The notes beneath the pieces are model-generated. The model had not been told where the DNA came from. It saw only the letters and a program-made list of their open reading frames with translations, and did not search any database. A stretch of 64,000 nt of DNA from Sphagnum magellanicum (Eukaryota; Streptophyta; Sphagnopsida; Sphagnales; Sphagnaceae): positions 5,677,390 through 5,741,389 of the forward strand of contig CM038911.1 in the NCBI GenBank assembly GCA_021904315.1, read 5' to 3'. Shown here piece after piece: positions 1-11,530 of the stretch. Each line of letters begins with the position of its first letter. The first letter of the stretch is position 1. Position numbers and translations under genes: made by a program.

Positions 1-619
1 CGATTTCATTTTTAAAAATGATGGACAATATACCTTTACTCCAAAAGTTTTTTGGGGGAAAAGATATAAACCCATACTTGAGGATAGAAAAGACAATATA
101 GCCACACAACATAGGTTTATAAAATAGGTGTATTGAATATGGATTCCAAGACTACTTGGAGATCTACTTGGATGAAGGCAATGCTCCTAAGGTGAGAATT
201 TCAAAACCATTGATTGAAACTCATAAATCACTTTTTTGGTCCTCATATTGCAAGTATTATTATAAAAAACCATAATTTTATGTGGTTTATTGTAAGGCTT
301 TATATTCCATCTACGTTCACATGAATATTACATACGTTTTTTAAAACGTCATTTGAGATGTTTATTTGATGTACTTGTGCAAATAATTATTAATTGTTCA
401 AAATAACTACCTACACTATAGCCTTACATACATCAAACATAAACATATTACCCATTCTTTGAGGTTAAATATTTATGATTTTCGTATATTCACATTTCCA
501 AGAAAAATATATACTTACAATTTACATCAATAAATCAAGTCAAAATTATCCATCTCATTCTTAGTACATGGTAATATTTCCTTTTTTGATTTGAGAGTTG
601 TAAATATTATGGTAAAATT
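1..619. other. AT-rich left edge
   Basis: No gene, RNA or repeat boundary recognised before the tandem region. Confidence 0.5.
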
Positions 620-2215
620 GTCATGGAGAATTACACATGCTACCATGATAAACAAGATCTATAACAATGAAAAATGGGTTATGTAATGATGAAAAATGGA
701 ACTTGTAACCATGATAAATTTGTACAATTTTAAAGTTGACTCTTGTGTAAGAAGGAAAATGAAGATTTTGATTTGTTTCTTCCTTAATATCCCTCCTAAA
801 TTTTTTAAAGCTTAAATTTTTTAAAAATATATTGTGTTGTAGCAAATTTTCTAACATGACATTAAAGGATTCTAAATTCCAAAAAGTAGGCCAAAAAAAT
901 GGAATTCAATTCCAAGGGCCTATGTTTCCAAAAATGCAAAAACACTATAAACCTAGATGAGGGTTTTTTTTCCCAGTTCAAGTAGAAATTTTTTGGTTCG
1001 AGCAAAACATTTGCCATTCTGTAAGGGCAACCAATTTTTTTTAGGGCAGCTATAGGCAGCCCCATATGATTGCCCTGAAAATAATTAAAGGTTGGGAAAA
1101 CTTGCCCATATCACAACTACCTAGATATTGTAATTACAAACATTCAACAATAAAATTATGCTTGTGCAAATGGTAATGTTCTTTCGATTGCCTTATGGGT
1201 TGAAAATTTTGTAAAAATATATCACCTTGAAAAATTGCACTTGCTTATCATCAAAAATGAAATCTGTAACCACATTAAAAAATAAATCTAACCACTAAAA
1301 TTGAAAACTTACACATGTGATTTCGAAAAATCGTACCATGAAAATTGTAACCATGAAAACTCTTCCCATGAAAGTTTGAAAACTTATATCAATAAATTTA
1401 ACACAACAAATTGAATAATTATAATATTATGCTTGTGCAAAGGGTATTAATTATCATTTGCCTTGTGGGTTGTAAATTTCATGCTAACATGTCACCTAAA
1501 AACATTACACATGCTACCATGAAAAATAGAACTTGTAATCATTGAAAATTAAAAACTTACTTATGTGACCTCAAAAAACCATACCATGAAAACTATACCC
1601 ATGAATACTCCTACTAAGAAATTCCAGAAACTTACATTAACAAAATTTGACACCATGATTTGAAGAACCATAAGATTATGCTTGTGCAAATGGCACTATT
1701 CCTTCCTTTGACTCGTGAATTACAAATTTTATGGCAACATGTCCCTATGAAAAATAGAATCTATAATCATGAAAAATGGCACCTTAAGTAACAAAAGTGA
1801 TACCTATAACAGTTAAAAATTGAAAACTTATTCGTGTGACCTCAAAAAACATGCCATGAAAATTATAATCATGAAAATTGGTACCATAAAAATTTGAAAA
1901 CTTACACCAACAAATTCAACTTGAGGAATTAAGAAATCATAAGATTATGCTTGTGCAAATGGTACTATCCTGCTCTAACTTATGAATTACAAATTTTGTG
2001 GTTATATGTCATCATGAAAAAAAAAATTATAACATGAAAAATGCCACCTGCAATACAGAAAAGTGATACTTATAACTGTAAAAAACTTAAAGCTTGCACA
2101 TGTAACCTTGAAAAAACATATGATGAAAGATGTAACCATGAAAATTACTACCATGAAATTCTAAAAACTTAGATAAATAAATTTGTCACCATGAAATGGG
2201 CAAAAAGTATTTCAT
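620..2215. repeat. Degenerate tandem repeat, units of about 250-270 bp
   Basis: ATTATGCTTGTGCAAA recurs at 1155, 1426, 1675 and 1944, with shared text between (CATGAAAATTGTAACCATGAAAA, GAAAACTTA). A weaker unit lies near 620-720. No coding capacity. Confidence 0.8.
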
Positions 2216-2223
2216 ATATAACT

Positions 2224-4025
2224 GCAATTCTTTTTGACCTGGATACATTTCCAGCACTTTGGGCATTCAACGTGGGCAATATATATTTCAGGAAAAACCC
2301 TGCATCATGGTCAGGACTCAGTACCTAGATCTTTGCACCTACACCAGATAGAAAATAGGAATACCTCTGTGCTCCGATACCAATGATGATCACATCCAAA
2401 TAGTGGTTCTCTTTTTCAATAAAGGTCCCAGATAAGGGGAGATCTACGGCCCACTTTACACGAGGGCCAGGGTCCAATTTCCTAGGAACCAATGTGGAAT
2501 CATGAAGCAAATTGAATCCTTGAATTGGACTGTACCTTGGTCCCTAGCCTGGTTCTTGGTTCTCCAAATCAGGAGCTCTCCTTTTAGCACTCTTTTTTGG
2601 TCCGAACCAATTGATTTTCCCTCCAAAAGAGGTGCCATGTAGGTTTAGCCTCAATTTGCCACTTTTTGGTCTTGGACCCTTGTCTAAAGGCCTTGGGATC
2701 AATTTAAAGCTTTTGAACAATAAGATTGCTTGAATTCATTGGTTCCCAGACCTTGGACCCTTGTCTAAAGTTGCCTGAATTATGTGGAGGGTAAAGCTGT
2801 AGGGTTGGGGGACTCAAAGTGATTCTTTTTGTGGTGAAACTTTAGCCATTTTGTGAAAAATATATATGTAAAAAATATTTGGTAATAAATTCCCTGTTTT
2901 TAAAATAAAATCTCGAAAAAAAGTCTAAATTCCCCAAAAAATCGCCAAATCAATTGCCTTCAATATGAAAGTGTGCTTAGAATTTTTCACTTTCATATTT
3001 CGAATATGGCCAAATTTGGCTAAATATACTTATGGACGGCCATCACTTTGAGCAACATCACAAAATTGAAAAAAAGAAAAAAAAGAAAAGAAACACACTG
3101 ATGGGGAGAGGCTGGTGGGTTTCCAAAACAGGGGGTTGAGGATGAAGCAGTAGCTCAGTCTGGCCTTACATTTTCCACCACCGGTATTCAAAGATCATAA
3201 GCACCAGGCAAAAAGTATCACGAGCTTACAAGAACTCAGACATAAGTAGATGACTACACGTTCATCGACACAAGTAGGTCTAGTAGCTGGGGCAGGGTTC
3301 TTACACTTACTCCCTAAGAGCATCTCCAGCGGTGCTCAGTATGTAACCCTGCACAGTAAAAGTGCATGAAGAAAATCCAACATATGCCGGTTTGACTCAG
3401 AAAAAAGGTTCGGCTCAGTACAATGGTACAGGTTGCAGTGGCTGGTAAAAGTCTCAGCAGCGCTATGCACCTGCAAAAAAGAGTGTACTAAATATGATCT
3501 AACTGCTTCTCAGTGTTTCTGATTGGCCCATCATAATGATTGGTCCAGATGGTTTGTTATTAATAGTCCCCCACCTATTTGCTGTCCCAGTCTCAGTTTT
3601 ATTGGTGGGGTTGCAAAAGAGTACATAACTAAACTTGGATGTGAAAAATATTTTCCCAGGGTCACATACTGAGCACAGCTGGAGATGCTCTAAAAGTGGG
3701 AGGGAAATTGTTAGGTATGATTACTTGCATTCTAGTTCAAGTTGGGAGGGATTCGAACATTTGGCCTGAATTGACATTGTCAAAAGGCAGCACCGTTGAG
3801 GTAAAATATAAAGCATCACAGATGCTGTCATTACCTCAAAGAGGTGCGGCTGATGAAAATAGGGACATCTAATTGCTCCCAAAACATCCCAGCCACTCAT
3901 CTCTGATATTTTATTAATTTTACAATTTATTTTGAAAAGTAAAGTTGAAAGGAGTTTTTGGTGGCTCCTTCTTCTCTCCCCTCAAAACAGAATTACTGCT
4001 CACAAAATAATAAAAAAGAATCGTC
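2224..4025. repeat. Dispersed repeat, copy 1
   Basis: It aligns block by block, same orientation, with 34892-37122: CCAGCACTTTGGGCATTCAA, GTACCTAGATCTTTGCA, CACCAGATAGAAAATAGG, AAAAGTATCAC, GTATGATTACTTGCAT and CAGCCACTCATCTCTG all recur in order. It contains a Harbinger-type MITE. A degenerate tRNA-like B box (GTTCGAATCCC on the minus strand near 3750) hints at an embedded SINE. The family is not recognised. Confidence 0.8.
3318..3690. mobile_element. PIF/Harbinger (Tourist-like) MITE
   Basis: A 373-bp non-coding element with inverted ends of about 27 bp (GAGCATCTCCAGC...CTCAGTATGT) and a TAA target duplication on both sides (3315-3317 and 3691-3693). The other copy of the host repeat has the uninterrupted site near 36225. 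Confidence 0.85.
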
Positions 4026-4239
4026 TTTTAGATTATTGCTTCTGAAATCTTAAACACAACAATAATAAAATCATTTCTTGTTGATACATCGAGTTGAACT
4101 ATGATGCAATACAGTTTTTTCCCACAAATCTTGTTTAGAGTCCTGTAAATGTGCCTCTAATCAAATTGTGGAAAACTATTCCTAGTGGGTCACCAAAGTT
4201 GTTTATATTCATCTTTAGCCCTGTTCTTTACCACCCCAT

Positions 4240-4860
4240 TTGGGGGCATTGACTTTGACATCTACCAAAAGACAAAAGTTCATTAGTGTTGAACTATCCA
4301 AATATGTGGATTTCTGGAAGGTGGGCATTGCACAAAATACAACATATGAAATGAAGATGAAATCATATGTTGAGTATTGGGAGGATATCTTGCTACATTT
4401 GTCTAGACCCTTATCTCGTCAAAGTGCCACCCTTTTTGAGGGGTTTGGCCTTCAAGTAATTGTAGATCCAACTACTTTAAGGCTTCATTGTTGATTATTA
4501 TTGTCGGTGTTGATCCAAAGGACCCAATTCAACGCCCTTATTGTGGGCCAAAAAACATGAAGCCTTCAACTACGTACACCTTGTTTAGAGATTTTAATGG
4601 TGAAGATTTTGTTCTCGTCAGGCCACATGATCTTAGCCTTGTTCTTATTTGGATGGGAAAAACACAATGTGATCTTGTGAAAGATGAAGAAAGTGCATTT
4701 TTCAAAATGGTGAAAGTTCAATAGTGGGTTCTTGTGAAGAAGGGTGCAAATATGGATGAACGACATTTATATGAAGATTATTGGAATGGAAAGTGGAAAT
4801 GTAATTTTGTAGATCCAAAACAATGGCTTAACATTTCATCTTTTTTTTTAGTTTCTAGCA
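4240..4860 (+). other. Short open frames of unknown origin
   Basis: Two short frames (4240-4494 and 4488-4724) and the stretch after them read like decayed coding sequence (for example KSYVEYWEDILLHLSRPLS; VDPKDPIQRPYCGPKN). I do not recognise the family. It could be part of a transposon or a dead host gene. Confidence 0.25.
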
Positions 4861-5116
4861 TGAAATAATATATTAAACAAGAGTAAAATTTCTATTCCTA
4901 TTGCTTGTGCTAGTAGGGTTAAAATATATCTTGATGCTACCAATGCATCTAGTAATGTGTGAAAGATGTTTTGGACATGGATGAAATTGTGTTTTTGATT
5001 TCTTAGATCCTTTTATATCATTAAATTGATTTCAATGTTGTTTAATCAATTTATTCATGGTACGAAATTATTCTTGTATATTCTTGGACAATAATGATCA
5101 ATAAGTTTTTTTGTTG

Positions 5117-5760
5117 CATCTTGACCCTAATCCCCGGGTGGCCACCAGGCGTCCTTCTTTTTCATTCTTGGCATATAGCCTCAAATTTATTAATGATTAT
5201 GTTATGTTTTTATGTTAGATGAGATGTATTTTTTAACCAATTTGTTCATCCCAAAAAATTCCATGTACATTATTGGACATTCATAATAAGTGATCTTTGT
5301 TGTTGCACCTTAACCCTAATCTTCAATGGCCACGACTCTTGTATTTTTTTCTTTCATGACATTGAGTTTAAATGTATTGTGAATGTTTTTATTTTTGGGT
5401 TCTTTCTTATTTGATGTGGCATAGTTTTTAAGTAATGTTTTGGTCCCCAAAAATTATTTGTGTATTTTTAAATAGTCATGGTCGATGATCATTTTTTTAA
5501 AACCTTAACCCTCATCCTTGGTGGCCACTTGTTGTTTGTTTTTTCTTTCATGGCATAATATCTGAAAATCATTTTTAAAAAAAATTATTGCAAAAAATTG
5601 TTTATGTATATTCTTGGTTATGTGCTATCAATAATCCTATATTTTCAACTTTAACCCTAATCCCTAGTGGCCACCAAGTGTCTGTTTTTTTCTTTCATGC
5701 CATTGAACCGTTTGGAATTATTAATGAAATTTTTGTTATTGTATGAAAAACTTTGCATCC
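5117..5760. repeat. Degenerate tandem repeat, units of about 150-195 bp
   Basis: An ACCCTAATCC...GGTGGCCACC core recurs at about 5123, 5312, 5506 and 5652, each followed by a T-rich tract and CTTTCATG. A further GGTGGCCACCAAGT lies at 6005. Confidence 0.7.
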
Positions 5761-6069
5761 ATAGACATTATTGCAATTGATGAATTGATTCATGTTGTGA
5801 TTAGGTTAATTTAGTAAATTTTTGTTTCTCATGGATATGAGCATAATTTGACTTCCAACTTTTATAATCAATAACTCATAATTTCCACTTAATGGGCATA
5901 AGGCAATTAAAAATCTTCTAAGACAAAAAAATTGTTTACATGAATGTTATGTTTTTGAATGGTTGTTGTTTTTACTTGAATATAAGGTTACATTTGTTAA
6001 ATTTGGTGGCCACCAAGTAGAGTTCATACCATCCACCAGGTTGAGAAAAGTTTTAAATTAACAAGTTAG

Positions 6070-9000
6070 TTTTAAATTGATTAAATATGTGTTCAAGACT
6101 TGTTTTATTATGGTAAAGAACAGGGTTCCAAATCAATTATGGGTAGAAGCAATGAACATGTCTACTTATATATTGAATAGATGTCCGACTAAGTCAAACA
6201 ATATGATTATTCTTAAGGAATTTTTTTCAAGCATAAAATTTGATGTCCACCATTTGAGAATGTTTGGATCTAACATTTATGTTCACATCTTTAAAAAAGG
6301 AAGGATGAAGCTAGAACCAATAGCCTTTGAAAGTATTTTTGTGGGATATGATGAATAATTAAAAACATATAGATGTTATGATCTTAAAAAATAGAAAATA
6401 GTTATTAGTAAAGATGTAAAATTTGAGGAGTTGTTTATTCCATCTATAGAGAGTGTTGTGCTTGACCTTTTGCCATCTAGCAATATTAACGGTGAACCTT
6501 TAGATGTTCAAAATCTCATAAAAGTAGGTTTCATAAGAGGAATATCTAATAACCAAAACCAAGAAACACAACAATCTTAGCTACTAGAAAGAATGGGAGA
6601 TAATATTTTAGAATTAAGTTATGTGCCTCCAACAAAATTGGTTGATGGAACTATTCAACAAACTTTAGTGAGTTCGGAAGCACATAATTCAACAAGCTTT
6701 GGAACAATAGGAATCAGTGAACAATCAATGGCATTTTGATTAAAATCAACTTGTCCAATTAGACATCCTAGATGGATGAATGATTTTATAGGGTCTGTCA
6801 CCACATGTGGAGATGGTGAGTTTATCGCCTTTGATGAATTTATCCTTGTAATCTTGCAAACAATGGATCCTCAAGACTATCAAAAGGCATCTCAACAAGA
6901 AGGACAGATTCAAACATGTAACAAGAGATGGAGTTGATTCGAAAGAATCACACATGGTTTTTGGTTGACCTTCCTCCTGATAATAAGTTAATTATCACGA
7001 AATGGGTATATAGAATCAAGCCCAATTTGGATGGTAAACCAGACAAACTTAAGGTAAGATTAGTTGCTCGTGGTTTTGAATAGAAAGAAGGGATTGATTA
7101 TGAAGAGACCTTTGCCCCTATAGTAAAATGGAACACCATATGATCAATAGTTGCATTAACTATTCACAATAAGTGAAACATTTTCCACATTGATGTGAAA
7201 ACTGGATTCCTTAATGGAGACTTGAAAAAGGAGGTTTATATGATTGAGCTTGAGGGTTTTGTTGTAAAAAGAGAGGAATTTAAAGTTTGTCAATTAGATA
7301 AAGCCCTTTATGGATTCCATCAAGCTTTTTGAGTTTGGTATGAAAAAATAGATCACTATTTGAAGGAATAGGGCATGCATAGAAATGAAGTTGATTGGGT
7401 GCAACCATAGTAACACGTACCATAACAAGTGTAACACTTGCTTGGTTTTTCATGTTTTAAAGTTGTAATTTAATTTGATGTTGAAATTGTAAGATTTGTT
7501 TATATAGTTGTATTTTTAATATATCATGGGAACATGTGAATTAATTTGAAATCAATCCAATGAATAAAAAATTAACAAAAACATTCATTAAACACTCTAA
7601 TGCTTGTTTTTAAATAGTAAAAAGATTTGTAAATGAATTTCAATTTTTTTTGAAAATGACAAATTTTGCCAAATTTTTAACATGAACCTTAATAAAATAG
7701 TATGAAAAAAATTTAAATTTTTTAAAGACTCTTTTGAAAAAAATTTCAAGAAAATTTAAAGAATATTATAAAAATATTTCCCCAAAAGTAGTCACAAAAA
7801 TAGTCAAAAAGCAAATGAGTGTGACTTGTGTTATCTTGTTTGCACCTGACTACAATTTTTATTTTGTAGTTAGAGGATGGGAAGGTAATCATATTAATAC
7901 TTTATGTTGGTGATTTGATCATCACCAAGAATAACACTTCAAAAATCAATTGGATTAAAGAACAACTTGAATCTAGATTTGAGATGACAAATCTAAGAAA
8001 ATACAAGTTTTACTTAGGAGTTGAGTTTCTCATGATGGAGAAGGGGATCTTCATGTCATAATGAGACTATGCTGCCCACATACTCGACCAGTTTCACATG
8101 TAAGATTGCAAATCGAAAATTTCACCATTACTAAAAGGTTTTCGATTGGGTAGCGAAGAACAATTAGAGCATGTTGATCCAACTATGTTTTGACATATTA
8201 TAGGTAAATTGATTTACCTAACTAACACCCTTTCTGACATCATGTATGGGTTTAGTGTAATTAGTCATTATATGAATTCTCCTTGGAAGGTGCATCTAGA
8301 CAATTAGGCACATTTTGAGCTACTTGAAGGGGACCCAAGGTATGGGAATCTTTTATCAATAGGGGGACAAAAATGTTGTATCTGGCTTCACAGATGTGGA
8401 TTGGGCAAGTGACTCTACAAAAAGGAAATAAACAATAGGGTATGGTTTCAACTTGGCAATGGGCCACGTGGTGTTCTTGTAAACAACCCAATGTGGCACT
8501 TTCTTCAACCAAAGCTAAGTACTGCACACTTGCAAAGGGTGCCAAAGAAGGGATTTGGTTGTAGTCACTCCTAAAAGATATAAACCCTATACAAGACAAC
8601 ACCACGATGCTATATGTAAACAATCAAAGTTGCATCAAGATTGCCAAAACCCCTGTCATCCATACCATAACTAAACATATAGAAGTATACTATCACTTCA
8701 TACGTGAGAAAGTCATCTTAGGACAAGTAGAAATCATGTATGTGTTCACTAGTGTTCAGCTTGCAAATATTTTGACAAACCCTTTGGGAAATTTTTTTTT
8801 TCAGAATTTAAGAGATAGGATAGGAGTTCAGGCATTAAGTTGCATGCAAGAAATTTGCAAGGTTTAAAGGTTTCTTCTTCTATGTTCAAATTTCTAGTGC
8901 AGATGACCATCCCTATTACTAAAATAGAGATTGAGAGGGGGTGTTGATAAAATTTCGCTCTCTACTTCAGTCTCTAGTAAATCTAGTTGGGTAGGTAGAT

Positions 9001-9210
9001 TAAGTTAGGTTCCAGACTGTAAGGAAGTTATCTATTCATGTTAGTCTTCTGATCTTCATGGCTACTGGTGACTTACCAGTGAGTTAGAGAATTAATCTCA
9101 TCTTTCCGAGATCTCCTAGTTTACACTCTTATTCTCTTTCTATCCCTCTTCTCTTACCAATTAAGATTATTTGAGGGTGCTCTCTGGCTCTTGTTTTTTC
9201 ATGGGTAACA
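6070..9210 (+). mobile_element. Broken Ty1/copia LTR retrotransposon fossil, 3' part
   Basis: Recognisable parts in order are: integrase core (about 6077-6358), reverse transcriptase (about 6950-7380 and 7860-8110), RNase H (about 8590-8870), a purine-rich tract (near 8930-8941) and an LTR-like end (about 8942-9210) that begins TGTTGATAA and ends GGGTAACA. The gag, protease and 5' LTR are not seen. It is clearly broken, with roughly a dozen or more breaks, so it is an old insertion. A MITE-like insertion splits the reverse transcriptase region. Confidence 0.85.
7398..7846. mobile_element. MITE-like insertion nested in the copia fossil
   Basis: About 449 bp of AT-rich non-coding DNA bounded by inverted ends, GGTGCAACCATAGTAACAC on the left and its imperfect counterpart on the right (reverse complement GGTGCAAACAAGATAACAC). 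Copia similarity stops at one edge and resumes at the other. A clear target-site duplication could not be read. Confidence 0.6.
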
Positions 9211-9559
9211 GTTGGGGTCCAGAACTACTACTTGACTTTGTTTCATGTTGAATATATGAGGAGTCATATTAGAAAATTCACAAGATTAAGGCTTAACAAT
9301 GCTTTTCTTTAAAAAAGACTAACCCTGAAGCACATGTAGCAAAACCCCTATTTTCAACTAGAGGGACACTACTGTCTAGAATCTTAGCTTGGACTTGAGT
9401 TGATCTACAAGTACTGTATATGTATGTGATCCCCTGCTTTTGAACAACAAACAGTTTGAGAGGGGAATGTGAGAGAAGAAGAGCAATATTTCACATATCA
9501 CAAGCATGACTTTAGGTCTGCTATCTCCTTGCTGAAGTGGAGACAATCCAACAGCTATC

Positions 9560-9990
9560 TACACAAGGGCAAAGCAGTACTTCCAGAATCTGCACCTTTT
9601 GTCTTCAAAGACCTTTGGAATTTGAACTTTAGATGATCAGTTTCTGTAGTGACACTAAACTATTATAGCTGAGGTGGACAACAATGAGTGGAATCTAGCA
9701 AGTGCAACTAGGGGGAATGAACTCACCAGACTGTTTGCATGAAGCATGAAATTGACAAGAATCACAAACCTTGCAGGACAGAGTTTGATGACACCAAACT
9801 GTTGCACACACCCTGTTGAGCCAGTCTGTTAAGGCAAATGTGGCACAAATACTTAAGGCTAACATTGATGTTACAAAGAACACCATTCTCCTGTTCTGAT
9901 CCAGTTGCTATCAAAGGTGACAGTGTGACCTGCTGCACCATGCTTTTTGCAAAGAGGAACAATGACACTTTCTCCTTGTTTTGATATTCA
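9560..9990 (-). pseudogene. Degenerate NSF exon 8/intron 8 fragment
   Basis: The stretch 9590-9900 aligns by eye with copy C intron 8 (51490-51680). Shared landmarks are CAGAATCT, ACTTTAGATCA, AGTCTGTT-AAGGC and CTTAAGGCTAAC/CTTGAGGCTAAC, in the same order and orientation. The flanking 9905-9990 weakly recalls exon 8 (minus-strand GGATCAGAA...GGTG). It lies beyond the 3' end of copy A, so it is out of normal gene order. It could be a remnant of another tandem NSF copy cut off near the copia LTR-like end at 9210. No open frame survives. Confidence 0.45.
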
Positions 9991-11445
9991 GTCATATTGA
10001 AGGACTTGGATCATATCTGTGAGATTGCAGAGAAAATTCCTCAAAAACACTTTGAAGGTAATTGTTTTGTGAGACCATCAAAACCAAAACTAATGACAAG
10101 AATGAAGGACTGCCATCATAACCTTCCGAAGATTCAAGATGTTGACAAAAATCTGCATGCCACCCCACAGGCACATACCAGGTCCCGAGTCCACAAAATC
10201 AGCAGTTGTTGGTCAGGGGGAACACCATTCCAGTCCCAAATGTTCAATGTCATCTTGTTGATGGTGTCAGTGCTCTCAACCTCAGGTGTGATGGTCTTTC
10301 TGTATCGAAAGGAGACTACATCTTTATGGCTTGTGCAGGAGAGTGCCAAAATAATCTAAGTAACTTCAGCAGGTCCACCAGCACGTACATTTTGAATGAT
10401 GTACAACTGTTTTATGGCAGAGAAGGCCAGTAAATGTGCACAGGAACCAATCCTTGCAAAAGGCACTGAATGCCAAAATGACTGCTCTTGATTGGCCGAC
10501 TAAAATGATTGGCCAAGTGGTTGCATTTGAATTGCCTCATTTTTCATGTTTATGGATGAGGATTGGGAAACAATTAACACACTGTGTTGTATGTGACAAA
10601 TACTCCTAGAGGTCCAAATATTTGTATGGGTGTAATTGCTCTTAAGCAACAGACCTTGCCACAAAACTCTATCCTTGGTAGAACCCCTGGACCACAGAAA
10701 GCCCAAGAGTTGTACTTGGGAGAAAAGCAAGGATAGTGTGTCATTTTTTCTTGGAAACAGAAACAGAAAATCCTTTTACTGACATGCTTGAGACATGTCC
10801 ATCTGCCATGTTCAGCCCCATAAAGGAAATCCATCAAACTTAGTATCATACTCCAACCATAAGCTTTGAAGGCTGCATCATGGTGTATAAGCATGTGTGA
10901 GCATCAATCTTTCAAAAGAACTTGAGTTCGGACTCCTCTACTTACTTGGGTAATTGCTCAAAATAGCCGTAGAGTAAACCTGAAGGAGGGGCCCAGAGCA
11001 ATATGGACCAATCAGCAATTTTAGATTTCAATGAGCTATGGCCAAAGCTCTCAAGTTTAAACCAACCATCCCTCAGCAGGATTTGAAAACCCACAATGCT
11101 ATACATCAGAGATTTGCCCCTTTGTAATCACATGGCATGCCACAACACTGCAGGTGCAGGAAATCTAGACTTCTGAACCAGTATGATCTAAACACAAAAC
11201 CTTTGAAGTGAAATGTGAGGTGCTTGCCTATTTGCATCAGAACAGATACTGTCACACATCAAACGGATAGAATAATTGTATAAAATGGGTAATGTTGCAG
11301 CCTATAATGAATACAAGAATGTCTGACCCCATTCTAGGTATATTGAATGTCCACACATGACCCAATTCTTGTTATATCTTATGTCCACACATTCATGTCA
11401 TTCAGAAGTAAACTAAAAAGGTAAGAAGCCTCAGGCCCTTGGCAG
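9991..11445. other. Unassigned region downstream of copy A
   Basis: Short frames occur on both strands but none matches a family I know. The words GATTGGCC...ATGATTGGCC near 10490-10520 resemble the centre of the Harbinger MITE at 3525, so a worn relative may lie here. More NSF-derived intron sequence is possible but not demonstrable by eye. Confidence 0.4.
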
Positions 11446-11451
11446 CTTATT
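11446..11451 (-). terminator. Candidate poly(A) signal variant of copy A
   Basis: AATAAG on the minus strand, 80 bases past the copy A stop, sits where copy B has AATAAA. It is a weaker variant of the canonical hexamer. Confidence 0.35.
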
Positions 11452-11530
11452 CCTTAAATATAAGAGAATGAACTCTCTTTATATGGCCATTGTGAAAGAC
11501 ACCTAAGCTGTTGGAGAAGGTCTCCATAAC

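Noticed and set aside
2325-2510. Minus-strand text DVIIIGIGA resembling a Rossmann nucleotide-binding loop
   Set aside because: The second copy of this repeat has a stop in the same place and no extended domain follows, so it is chance text in a repeat.
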